Assembly: GCA_900319835.1 (NCBI GenBank)
Contig: ONPY01000036.1
Span: 9,674-32,736 of the forward strand
DNA length: 23,063 nucleotides
From: an uncultured Eubacteriales bacterium
Lineage (GTDB): Bacteria > Bacillota_A > Clostridia > Oscillospirales > Oscillospiraceae
Reading direction: 5' to 3'
Part shown: piece after piece, positions 15,673 through 22,514 of the stretch
Numbering within the stretch: the first letter of the stretch is position 1
How the letters are laid out: the number at the start of each line of letters is the position of its first letter
Notes under the pieces: generated by a model
The model's input: only the letters and a program-made list of their open reading frames with translations
What the model was told of the DNA's origin: nothing
Databases searched by the model: none
Translations under genes and position numbers: made by a program

Positions 15673-16662
15673 ATGATCAAGCTCAGCGTTATCCTCCCCG
15701 TCTATAATGTGGAGGATTATCTGGCCAAGTGCCTGGATTCGGTGATCCTTGCGGATGAACCAGACTATGAGATCATCCTTGTCAACGACGGCTCCACCGA
15801 TTCTTCTCCGGCTATTGCGGCAAGCTACCGGGAGCAGTATCCGGATTTGATCCGCCTCATCAGCACCGAGAACATGGGTCTCGGCAGCGCGCGCAACACC
15901 GGCATGGCGAATGCCCGGGGCGAATTTTACTACTTTCTCGACAGCGACGACTACCTGGCCCCCGGCGCCATGCGGAGCATGCTTGATATTTTTGACCGGG
16001 ATTTTGACATCTGCATTTTTGACTCCATCTCGGTCGATCCCGCAGGACATGAGCTGCAGACTGTCAAGGGCTGCACACGGGAGACGGGGATCAGCCTGGC
16101 CGAGTATCCAGAGCTGCTGCTGCAGATCCCCAATGTCTGGAACAAGATCTATCGGGCCAGTCTCTTTCGCGACAACGGGATCCTGTTCACGCCGAGAGAG
16201 TGGTTTGAGGATCTGCGTACCGTTCTAAAGCTCTATGCCTTTACGGACAAGATCCTCTATATTCCCGAGGCCTGGCACCGTTATTTGATCCGTCCCGGCT
16301 CCATCACGAATTCCGCCAAGGCCGAGCGCAACCGGGAGATCATCACCGCTGTGGATGATCTGCGTGAGTTCTACCGCGAAAAGGGCCGTTTTGATGCGTT
16401 GAAGAATGAGCTGGACTATCTCACCTTCCATGCGCAGTTTCTCACCAGCTCTGTCCGGGCAAATCTCGCTGACCCAAATTCCCCGGTTCAGGAGCTCCTG
16501 CTGACGGACTTTCTCAAGAAGTGCCCGGATTTTCAGGAGAACCCATATGTCAAGCAGATCCCGCCGAAATATCGTCTTTTGACATGGCTGCTGCTGCACC
16601 GACGGCGGCGGGCGGTAAACCTTGTCATGCGGCTGAACAAAAAATTCAAGTACCATACATAA
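15673..16662 (+). CDS. Family 2 glycosyltransferase, paralogue of the preceding gene
   Basis: A second 329-residue GT2 enzyme. It shares with its neighbour the N-terminal strand (MIKLSVILPVYNVEDYL), DYEIILVNDGSTD, the FLDSDDYL metal site, WFEDLRTVLKLYAFTDKI and RPGSITNSAK. The similarity runs to the end of the protein (NPYVKQIPPKYRLLTWLL against NAYIRSMSKKHRLLTALL), so this is a tandem duplication with divergence rather than shared domain only. Acceptor-side segments differ, consistent with distinct linkages. AGGAGG lies about six bases before the ATG. It is co-transcribed with the upstream gene and its stop codon lies inside the shared terminator stem. Confidence 0.93.
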   Translation: MIKLSVILPVYNVEDYLAKCLDSVILADEPDYEIILVNDGSTDSSPAIAASYREQYPDLIRLISTENMGLGSARNTGMANARGEFYYFLDSDDYLAPGAMRSMLDIFDRDFDICIFDSISVDPAGHELQTVKGCTRETGISLAEYPELLLQIPNVWNKIYRASLFRDNGILFTPREWFEDLRTVLKLYAFTDKILYIPEAWHRYLIRPGSITNSAKAERNREIITAVDDLREFYREKGRFDALKNELDYLTFHAQFLTSSVRANLADPNSPVQELLLTDFLKKCPDFQENPYVKQIPPKYRLLTWLLLHRRRRAVNLVMRLNKKFKYHT

Positions 16663-16700
16663 GCAAAAACCGCTCCTTTCAAACGGAGCGGTTTTTGCTT
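16661..16700. terminator. Bidirectional rho-independent terminator shared by convergent glycosyltransferase operons
   Basis: AAGCAAAAACCGCTCC (16661-16676) and GGAGCGGTTTTTGCTT (16685-16700) are exact inverted repeats with an eight-base loop. The A5 and T5 runs inside the arms give a T-tract in both directions. The plus-strand gene stops at 16662 and the minus-strand gene at 16699, so both stop codons fall within the stem. Confidence 0.9.
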
Positions 16701-17634
16701 ACAGGCCTGATTTTACTCTCAGGATCCACTGTCCAAGCTGTTCCAGGCCGTGGTAATTGAGGAACATGATGATACGGCGGTTTCGCGTCTCCCGCCGATA
16801 ACTCTCGCAGGCCTGCAGAGACGGGATCTTTTCGTGCGCATAGGCGCGCAGCTTTGCGGCAGCATCCTTCCGGTCCGGGGAATCAATTTTCGCAAGCCGA
16901 CTGATTCCATCTAGAATGACGTGGTTGACCATGAAGAAGTTAAAGTCTTCCTTCCGCCCAAGCGGCAGGAGCTCCCGCTCGAGCATGTCCATGATCGTGA
17001 TCATATCCAGATTCTTTGCGGCGTTGTTGTTGTGCATGGTGGATTCCTGACCCCGGCGGTAGATGTACAGGGGCTCCTGCACAAACTCCGTGCGCTTGGA
17101 ACGGACCAGCATCACCGCAGAAAAGAAGAAGTCTTCATACCACAGTCCCTGCGGAAATCTCAGATCTCCGATCAGGCTCCGGCGAAAGATCTTGTTGCAG
17201 GACGATCCTGCCGCTGAGAGCGGATGCGCCTGAAAGCACGCGGGCAGCACTTTCTCCCGGCCGTCGCTGAAATGCTCGAGAAAGTCGCAGACCACGAGAT
17301 CTGCATCGGTCTCCCAGGCTCGTTGAAGCATCTTCTCGTACATATCCGGCGCGACCCAGTCGTCGCTGTCCACAAAGCCCACATATTCGCCCGTAGCCAG
17401 CGGCAGGGCCAGGTTTCGCGCCCGCCCCTGTCCGCCGTTATCGATGTGGAGAACCCGCACCTTTTCCGGGTACTCTGCAGCATAGCGGTCGGCAATCTCG
17501 CCGGAACGGTCCGGAGAACCGTCGTCCACCAGGAGGATCTCCAAATCCTGCACGGTCTGATGCAGAAGCGAATCCACACATTCGGCGAGATAGTCCTCCA
17601 CCTTATAAACGGGGACAATGACGCTCAGCTTCAT
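16699..17634 (-). CDS. Family 2 glycosyltransferase
   Basis: A 311-residue GT2 enzyme of the same broad type as the two plus-strand genes but clearly more distant. It has the VIVPVYKVEDYLAECVDSLL start, LLVDDGSPDRSG, GGQGRARN in place of GLGAARN, the VDSDDW metal site and WYEDFFFS, plus RGQEST as the C-terminal loop. It is soluble or peripheral, with no membrane helix. The ATG at 17634 overlaps the stop of the membrane protein as ATGA, with GGAGAGGGGA just upstream, so it is coupled; a start two codons earlier is possible. It is the last gene of the minus-strand glycan operon and ends inside the shared terminator. Specificity is unknown. Confidence 0.92.
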   Translation of the reverse strand: MKLSVIVPVYKVEDYLAECVDSLLHQTVQDLEILLVDDGSPDRSGEIADRYAAEYPEKVRVLHIDNGGQGRARNLALPLATGEYVGFVDSDDWVAPDMYEKMLQRAWETDADLVVCDFLEHFSDGREKVLPACFQAHPLSAAGSSCNKIFRRSLIGDLRFPQGLWYEDFFFSAVMLVRSKRTEFVQEPLYIYRRGQESTMHNNNAAKNLDMITIMDMLERELLPLGRKEDFNFFMVNHVILDGISRLAKIDSPDRKDAAAKLRAYAHEKIPSLQACESYRRETRNRRIIMFLNYHGLEQLGQWILRVKSGL

Positions 17635-19127
17635 ATCCATTCCCCTCTCCAGCTACTGATCCGGGTCTTTGTTGAGACATCCGTCTGGAAGGCGATCAGC
17701 CCCAGAATCAGCGACAGATAGATTGAGACGTTCGGTCGTCTCAGTACCGCGCCGGAAAACTGTGCAATGCCGATCAGGAGTCCAAAGCAGACCAGCAGGA
17801 TAAAGTTGTCCGCTGTGAAGGCGCTTCGGAAATCCTTTTTCAGTCTTCGGAGAATCCGCAGGAAGAAATAGAGGATGAACGCGACATAGGCGGCAAAGCC
17901 CAGATACCCGTAGTAATAATAGATCGCAGGCCAGTCGTTCTCCAGATCCATGCGACCGTAAATCCAGGCTGAGGAGCAGTCGATGCCGAAAAGCCTTGTG
18001 AGCGTGTCGCTGTGATCCCAGACCAGAGACATATAGGTGCGTTTGAGATTGCGCGTGTTCAACAGCACCGAGGCGTCGGTCGTGAGATTGTATTTGAGCA
18101 TAACCTCGTCCATGTCAAAGCGCTCAAACATGTCCGGGCAGAGGTTCCAGAGACACTTCCAGTAATAATCGGAGTAGATCTCATGGATCTCCGGGTTGCC
18201 GAGAATCTCCTCGGGACTTAAAGAATCCGGGTCAAAGGGGAAGCGGTCGAAGTCCCCTTCAAATTCTGTCTGGGTCTTTTCCATGAAGCTGCTCTGCGCC
18301 TGCTTGATCTTGTACTTCGGCGTCATCGGATAGATCGCCGCCGAGAGCACAGACACGATCAGCAAAACCCCGATCGCAAGCCGGTTGATCTGGCAGCCGC
18401 GGATTTTCTTCTCCAGAGGCAGAAAGACGGCAAAGCCGAGAAAAATCAGGAAGATGGAGAGATAACAGGTCATCGTGCCGTTGATGATCAGTACCGTGGC
18501 TGTGAGCACGGGCACCAGAATGTTCACCACCGGCTTGTCAGATTTGACCGCGCAGAAGGTGGCAAAGGCTGCGAGAATGACCAGAATGGTGCTGTTTGCC
18601 GTGCGGTTGTCATCGATCACCCAGCCGCTCACGCCAAGGCCCTCCCCGTAGGTCACATTGGCCGTTCTGGTCAGGATCGAGAGTCCCAGGGCCAGCGCTG
18701 TAATGGCAGCGGCAAAGAAGAGACCCCAGTAGGCCTGGTTTCTGGTCTGGGCGTCCCGGATGGCGAAGGCAAAGCACACGGCCAGAATCGGCATCTGCGC
18801 GGTCTTCGCCGTATAGGAGATCTCATAGGTGAGACTTGCCGGGCCGAGCCGCATCACATTCAGAAGGTGCAGCAGGCAGACAAGGGCAATGGCGCAGAGG
18901 CTCACCAGCAGTTTCAGGCGTTCTTTTTTTTCCGGCAGCGTAAACAGCAGCCACAGCGGCAGCGCCATCATGATCAGTAGTCTCACCACACCGGCAAAGG
19001 TTCCCTCCGGGCTTCTGGTCCAGAAGGCAATGATGTCAAGCACCGGCTGCAGTACAATCAGCAGCATCAGCCAGTGGTTGCGTAGGAATGCCCCCGCGCC
19101 CCCTGTTCGATTCAACAGTCTGCTCAT
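17631..19127 (-). CDS. Wzy/O-antigen-ligase-like polytopic membrane protein
   Basis: A 498-residue membrane protein with roughly ten hydrophobic segments. About seven lie in the first 270 residues. A long polar loop follows at about 270-385, containing FDRFPFDPDSLSPEEIL and the acidic EIHEIYSDYYW, and the last segments span about 390-480. This topology, with one large extracytoplasmic loop late in the chain, fits the O-antigen ligase/polymerase (Wzy-WaaL) superfamily, which joins lipid-linked glycan units outside the membrane. No catalytic residues can be named with certainty, so polymerase versus ligase is open. The ATG at 19127 overlaps the stop of the GT4 gene as ATGA, with AGGTGAT nearby. 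Confidence 0.78.
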   Translation of the reverse strand: MSRLLNRTGGAGAFLRNHWLMLLIVLQPVLDIIAFWTRSPEGTFAGVVRLLIMMALPLWLLFTLPEKKERLKLLVSLCAIALVCLLHLLNVMRLGPASLTYEISYTAKTAQMPILAVCFAFAIRDAQTRNQAYWGLFFAAAITALALGLSILTRTANVTYGEGLGVSGWVIDDNRTANSTILVILAAFATFCAVKSDKPVVNILVPVLTATVLIINGTMTCYLSIFLIFLGFAVFLPLEKKIRGCQINRLAIGVLLIVSVLSAAIYPMTPKYKIKQAQSSFMEKTQTEFEGDFDRFPFDPDSLSPEEILGNPEIHEIYSDYYWKCLWNLCPDMFERFDMDEVMLKYNLTTDASVLLNTRNLKRTYMSLVWDHSDTLTRLFGIDCSSAWIYGRMDLENDWPAIYYYYGYLGFAAYVAFILYFFLRILRRLKKDFRSAFTADNFILLVCFGLLIGIAQFSGAVLRRPNVSIYLSLILGLIAFQTDVSTKTRISSWRGEWI

Positions 19128-21337
19128 CCAATCACCTGAAACCATTTCTCCGCAACGCGGTCTCTGGAAAACGACTGTGCGTGCTTCATGGCTTCCGCAC
19201 CCATCGCTTCTCTCCTGTTTGCATCCTGCATCAGCTCCACGATGCGGTCTTCATACGTCTGTTGTTCGCCCTCCGGCACGAGGAACCCGGTCTTCCCCTC
19301 TTCTACCAGGTAGCCGGGGCCAACGCGGACGTCATAGGCTACGATCGGCAGGCCGCAGCTCTGCGCCTCCAGAAGCACAAAGGGAAAGCCCTCGGAGCGG
19401 GAGGACATGGCAAACAGCGAGGCGCGGAGCATCTCCTGCTCCACCATTGCATTGTTCATCTGGCCGGGAAGCTCGATATAATCTTCGGCATGCTGCTGGG
19501 CAACATACAGCCGGATCTTCGGGAGATCCTCCCCGTCGCCGATCAGCCGAAGCTTCCAGTCCGGCACACGCGGGTGCAGATGGACAAACTGCCGGGCCAG
19601 CAGATCAAAGCGCTTGACCTCCGCCACACGCCCGACGGCTATCAGCGTCTTCTCCCGCCCCTGAAGCTTCACTTCCTCCGGGAAATGCTCCAGGAAATTT
19701 GGCATGTAGACGAGCTTTGTGTGGTCGTTGTGGCCCTCCATCAGAGTTCTGGCCTCTTCAACCAGCTGCGGCGTCAGCAGAGCCAGCACGTCCAGATTGC
19801 GGTAACCGCGGCGGAAGGCGCGGATGTATTTTTTCTCAAAGCAGTGGTCGTGGTGGAGCTGTCCGATCTTCAGCACATTCCTGGCGCCGTACTTTGACAA
19901 TGGCAGATTGTCCTCGTGCCGGGTGGTGATGATCACGCCCTCGGTCACGTTGCGGATCATCTTTTTGACCACGCTGCGCTTGCCCGTCAGGATACGAATA
20001 CTGCGCATGCTCTCTTTCCAGAAGGTCTTGAAGTCCCGGGCCCGGATGGCGGCGCGCCACTCCTCCCGGTTCGGCACATCCCGCAGCAGAAAGCGCACGC
20101 TGACGCGCTCGTCAATGGGCATGGCCGGCGTTCCGGGCAGCTTGTAGACACTGTAAAGCCGCACGTCGTAGCGCTCGGCAAAGAGGTTTGCCATGCCGGT
20201 GATGGCCTTTTCCACACCGCCGACGCCCAGATGCAGGGCGATGATGTTGACCTGTTTTTTCTTGACGGCCGGCTCTGCCGGGGGCTCGGCCAGACTTTTT
20301 ATCCGGCGGATGATCTCGGCGTTGTAGGCGTGAAGATCATCCCGCTTTTTTTCTGCCCGGGTGGCGGAAGCCATCGCCGCCGTTATATCCTCAAAACCCA
20401 CCAGCCCCTCGCTGTAGATCTCCAGGTTCTTGGTGCAGTAGAGCGGCAGGCCCAGGGCCGTGGCCTCCATGACGTTCAGCGGCTGGCCTTCATAGCGGGA
20501 GGTGGACACAAAGGCGTCCATCTTGTCCATGTAGACAAAGGGGTTCTTCTTCTGGCCCAGGAAGGTGACATAGTCCGTCAGCCCCAGGCTGTCCCGCTGG
20601 TATTCCAGCATCAGGCGTTTGTCCCCGTCCCCGATGATATACAGATGCACATCCTGACGCAGACGGATCAGCTCGCTGAACCGCTCCAGCATGATATCGT
20701 AGGCCTTTTGATGGCAGAGCCTCCCGATGGCGACGAAGTTCAGTTTGGACTCGTCCACGGAAAAGTCGGTCTCTTCTGCCGCGCCGGCAAAGATTTCCCG
20801 GGTATCGATGGTGTTCTGGATGACCGTGTACGGTTTGTCATACATGCCGCTGCACTCCTGGAAGGGCCCGATCACGCCCTTGGAAACGCCGACAAAGGCG
20901 TCGTAGTATTTGAATTTATCCTTGAAGTTTGCCCAGAGGATCCGGTACTTCCACTCGTTCTCCAGCTTGACCTCCACATTGTTGTGGATCCACATGACCC
21001 GGCGCTTGGCCGGTACCGTCAGCGCCCCCAGAGCGCAGGAGAACTGGTAAGAGTTGAAGTCGACGGCCACATCGTATGGCTCTGTGACATCGGAGAAATC
21101 CAGAGTCACCATTTTTTTTGCCATGTCAAAGGGAATGAAGGAGTACAGACGCGGGATGTGCTTTAAGTATTTGACTGTCAGTTCTTTGGGAAAGCTCACG
21201 TCCCAGAAGCTTTTGGAATCAGAGAGATACAGGTCAACCTGGCAGTCGGTGTAGTCGAAGTTCATCAGAAGGTTCACAATGGATTTCTGAATCCCGCCCA
21301 CATCCAGATTGTCCTGGAAAAAAGCAATCCTCTTCAT
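19124..21337 (-). CDS. Tandem two-domain family 4 glycosyltransferase
   Basis: A 737-residue protein with two complete GT-B (GT4) units in one chain. Unit one (about 1-365) begins MKRIAFFQDNLDVGGIQKS and carries FVAIGRLCHQKAYD and the donor-site EGQPLNVME. A Pro/Ala/Lys linker follows, and unit two (about 375-737) begins VNIIALHLGVGGVEKA and carries IAVGRVAEVKRFD and EGFPFVLLE. Both have the E-x7-E signature, so both may be active and may add two sugars in succession. There is no transmembrane helix. The ATG at 21337 has AAAGGG nine bases upstream and begins a typical first beta strand; the frame extends 30 codons left without homology-like features. First gene of the minus-strand glycan operon. 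Confidence 0.9.
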   Translation of the reverse strand: MKRIAFFQDNLDVGGIQKSIVNLLMNFDYTDCQVDLYLSDSKSFWDVSFPKELTVKYLKHIPRLYSFIPFDMAKKMVTLDFSDVTEPYDVAVDFNSYQFSCALGALTVPAKRRVMWIHNNVEVKLENEWKYRILWANFKDKFKYYDAFVGVSKGVIGPFQECSGMYDKPYTVIQNTIDTREIFAGAAEETDFSVDESKLNFVAIGRLCHQKAYDIMLERFSELIRLRQDVHLYIIGDGDKRLMLEYQRDSLGLTDYVTFLGQKKNPFVYMDKMDAFVSTSRYEGQPLNVMEATALGLPLYCTKNLEIYSEGLVGFEDITAAMASATRAEKKRDDLHAYNAEIIRRIKSLAEPPAEPAVKKKQVNIIALHLGVGGVEKAITGMANLFAERYDVRLYSVYKLPGTPAMPIDERVSVRFLLRDVPNREEWRAAIRARDFKTFWKESMRSIRILTGKRSVVKKMIRNVTEGVIITTRHEDNLPLSKYGARNVLKIGQLHHDHCFEKKYIRAFRRGYRNLDVLALLTPQLVEEARTLMEGHNDHTKLVYMPNFLEHFPEEVKLQGREKTLIAVGRVAEVKRFDLLARQFVHLHPRVPDWKLRLIGDGEDLPKIRLYVAQQHAEDYIELPGQMNNAMVEQEMLRASLFAMSSRSEGFPFVLLEAQSCGLPIVAYDVRVGPGYLVEEGKTGFLVPEGEQQTYEDRIVELMQDANRREAMGAEAMKHAQSFSRDRVAEKWFQVIG

Positions 21338-21371
21338 GTGCCGTGCCCTTTCGTCCGCAGTTCGTTGCCTT

Positions 21372-21400
21372 ATTTTATCGCAAAAGCCATCTCCTGTAAA
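21372..21400 (-). promoter_or_regulatory. Sigma-A-like promoter for the minus-strand glycan operon
   Basis: On the minus strand, TTTACA (21400-21395), a 17-base spacer, then TAAAAT (21377-21372); each box has one mismatch to consensus. Transcription would start near 21365, 28 bases before the GT4 start. It lies just downstream of the rplS terminator, so the operon is transcribed independently. Confidence 0.65.
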
Positions 21401-21421
21401 GGAGAATCCAAGCAAAGGAAA

Positions 21422-21447
21422 AGGCATCTTCCCTTGGGAAGATGCCT
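21422..21447 (-). terminator. Rho-independent terminator after rplS
   Basis: AGGCATCTTCCC and GGGAAGATGCCT form a perfect 12-bp inverted repeat with a two-base centre. Read on the minus strand it is followed by TTTCCTTTGCTT. It begins 20 bases after the rplS stop and separates rplS from the glycan operon. Confidence 0.8.
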
Positions 21448-21466
21448 CTTACCTTCGCTTTGTGTC

Positions 21467-21715
21467 TTACAGACGCTCCTTGACCTTGGCCGCCTTACCC
21501 ACGCGGTCACGCAGGTAGTACAGCTTCGCTCGGCGAACCTTGCCCTTGCGGACGGTGGTGACAGAGACGATGGAGGGAGAGGTGCCTTCGAAAGCCTGGG
21601 TGCGCTCACGGTTGCCTTCCTTGACCAGAACGAGAACACGGACGGTGTCGCCCACGTTCATCTCGGGCAGTTCCTTCTTCATGTACTGCTCGTTGAGAAC
21701 TTTGACCAGATCCAT
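21467..21715 (-). CDS. rplS: Ribosomal protein bL19 with a missing central block
   Basis: bL19 sits at the 30S-50S interface of the ribosome. The ends are unmistakable: [31 protein letters not shown], and the C-terminal [25 protein letters not shown]. The frame has only 82 codons, whereas homologues have about 113-118. After AFEGT at residues 41-45 the sequence continues directly with [17 protein letters not shown], which aligns with the HSPxIxxIxVxRRGKVRR part of normal bL19. About 31 residues (the ETFTVRKISYGVGVERTFP region) are absent with no frameshift or stop. Promoter, ribosome binding site and terminator all look good. An ATG two codons earlier is equally possible. It may be a real short form or an assembly or sequencing deletion. 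Confidence 0.9.
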   Translation of the reverse strand: MDLVKVLNEQYMKKELPEMNVGDTVRVLVLVKEGNRERTQAFEGTSPSIVSVTTVRKGKVRRAKLYYLRDRVGKAAKVKERL

Positions 21716-21721
21716 AATCAT

Positions 21722-21812
21722 GATCCTTCCTTCATATAGACGTTCATGCCAGAGGGCAAGGGCCATGACAGCGGACCGCCTTTTTCGCGCTGCGTGGTTC
21801 ACCCGCGCAAGC
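21722..21812 (-). ncRNA. Structured 5' leader of rplS, possible L19 leader
   Basis: About 90 bases separate the predicted transcription start from the rplS start, longer than the other leaders in this window. On the minus strand a TCATGGCC/GGCATGA hairpin with one bulged base lies near 21740-21765, and GCGC-rich arms occur near the 5' end. An L19 leader RNA family is known from Firmicutes, but I cannot match its consensus by eye. No ORF is supported here. Confidence 0.3.
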
Positions 21813-21818
21813 TATGGT

Positions 21819-21847
21819 ATGATAACATAGTTTTATTCGAAATGCAA
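21819..21847 (-). promoter_or_regulatory. Sigma-A promoter for rplS
   Basis: On the minus strand, TTGCAT (21847-21842), a 17-base spacer, then TATCAT (21824-21819) with TGT before it. The extended -10 TGTTATCAT is identical to the one ahead of tig. It begins eight bases downstream of the DUF2344 stop. Confidence 0.75.
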
Positions 21848-21854
21848 GCCCTTT

Positions 21855-22514
21855 TCAGCGGAAAATCTGCATATCTTCCGTGTATGTTTCCAGTCTCGTG
21901 AAGGCCGCAAAGTCTGGCGCCAACTCCGGGGAAAGCTGCTGGAGCGCATCTGCCAGCAGCGCGGGGTTCAGTGTGGGCTCCTGGGCGGAGATCACCGCGT
22001 GAACAAAGACCGCGTCGGCGCCGGCCTCAAAGGAAATCTCTCGGATGGCGGGGCGAATGTCGCTCTCCCCCATACCGCGCTTGGTCTTTTTGGTAATGAC
22101 GATGGAATCCCTGTTATAAAACTCCCGCAGCCCGGCGCACATGGCCTCCAGAGGCCGCGCGTCGTATTCAAAGCGTCCCTCGATCTTCAGATATTTCAGG
22201 GCTGCGGTTTTTCTCTCCGGCTCGTAGCAGCTTGTGACCCGGATCCCCTCCGGCATCACAGCCGTCAGCTTCTCAGGCAGACTGGCCAGGTCCGTATCTT
22301 CTTTCAGCTTGAAATCCATCAGTTCACAGCGGCTCGCCATTCCCACGGAGAGCGGCAGCGCGATGGAGATCTGCGGATGGGGGTTGAAGCCCTCGGAGTA
22401 TTTGAGTTCAAAGCCTGCGCGGGAGAAGACCCGCTGCATAGTGTGCATCAGGTCCAGGTGGGAGATGTACACGGCGCGGCCGGTTTTTTCAAAGCGGAGT
22501 CTCAGCTTATCCAT
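21855..22514 (-). CDS. TIGR03936/DUF2344 radical-SAM-associated protein
   Basis: A 219-residue protein of the DUF2344 family. The family N-terminus is clear (KLRLRFEKTGRAVYISHLDLMHTMQRVFSRAG, followed by FNPHPQISIALPLSVG). It has no radical SAM cysteine cluster itself. It is encoded almost always directly after, or fused to, a B12-binding radical SAM protein of the TIGR03960 type, as here. The reaction of the pair is not known to me. The start codon lies within the last codons of the upstream gene (eight-base overlap), so the two are coupled. The C-terminus is variable in the family and appears full length. Confidence 0.9.
   Translation of the reverse strand: MDKLRLRFEKTGRAVYISHLDLMHTMQRVFSRAGFELKYSEGFNPHPQISIALPLSVGMASRCELMDFKLKEDTDLASLPEKLTAVMPEGIRVTSCYEPERKTAALKYLKIEGRFEYDARPLEAMCAGLREFYNRDSIVITKKTKRGMGESDIRPAIREISFEAGADAVFVHAVISAQEPTLNPALLADALQQLSPELAPDFAAFTRLETYTEDMQIFR

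Noticed and set aside
19916..21166. Long plus-strand open frame opposite the GT4 gene
   Set aside because: A mirror of the GT4 coding frame; composition is typical of an antisense shadow and no start signal is present.
14561..21447. The glycan region as a prophage, transposon or defence island
   Set aside because: All five genes are glycosyltransferases or a polymerase-like membrane protein. No integrase, transposase, nuclease, toxin-antitoxin or terminal repeats were found.
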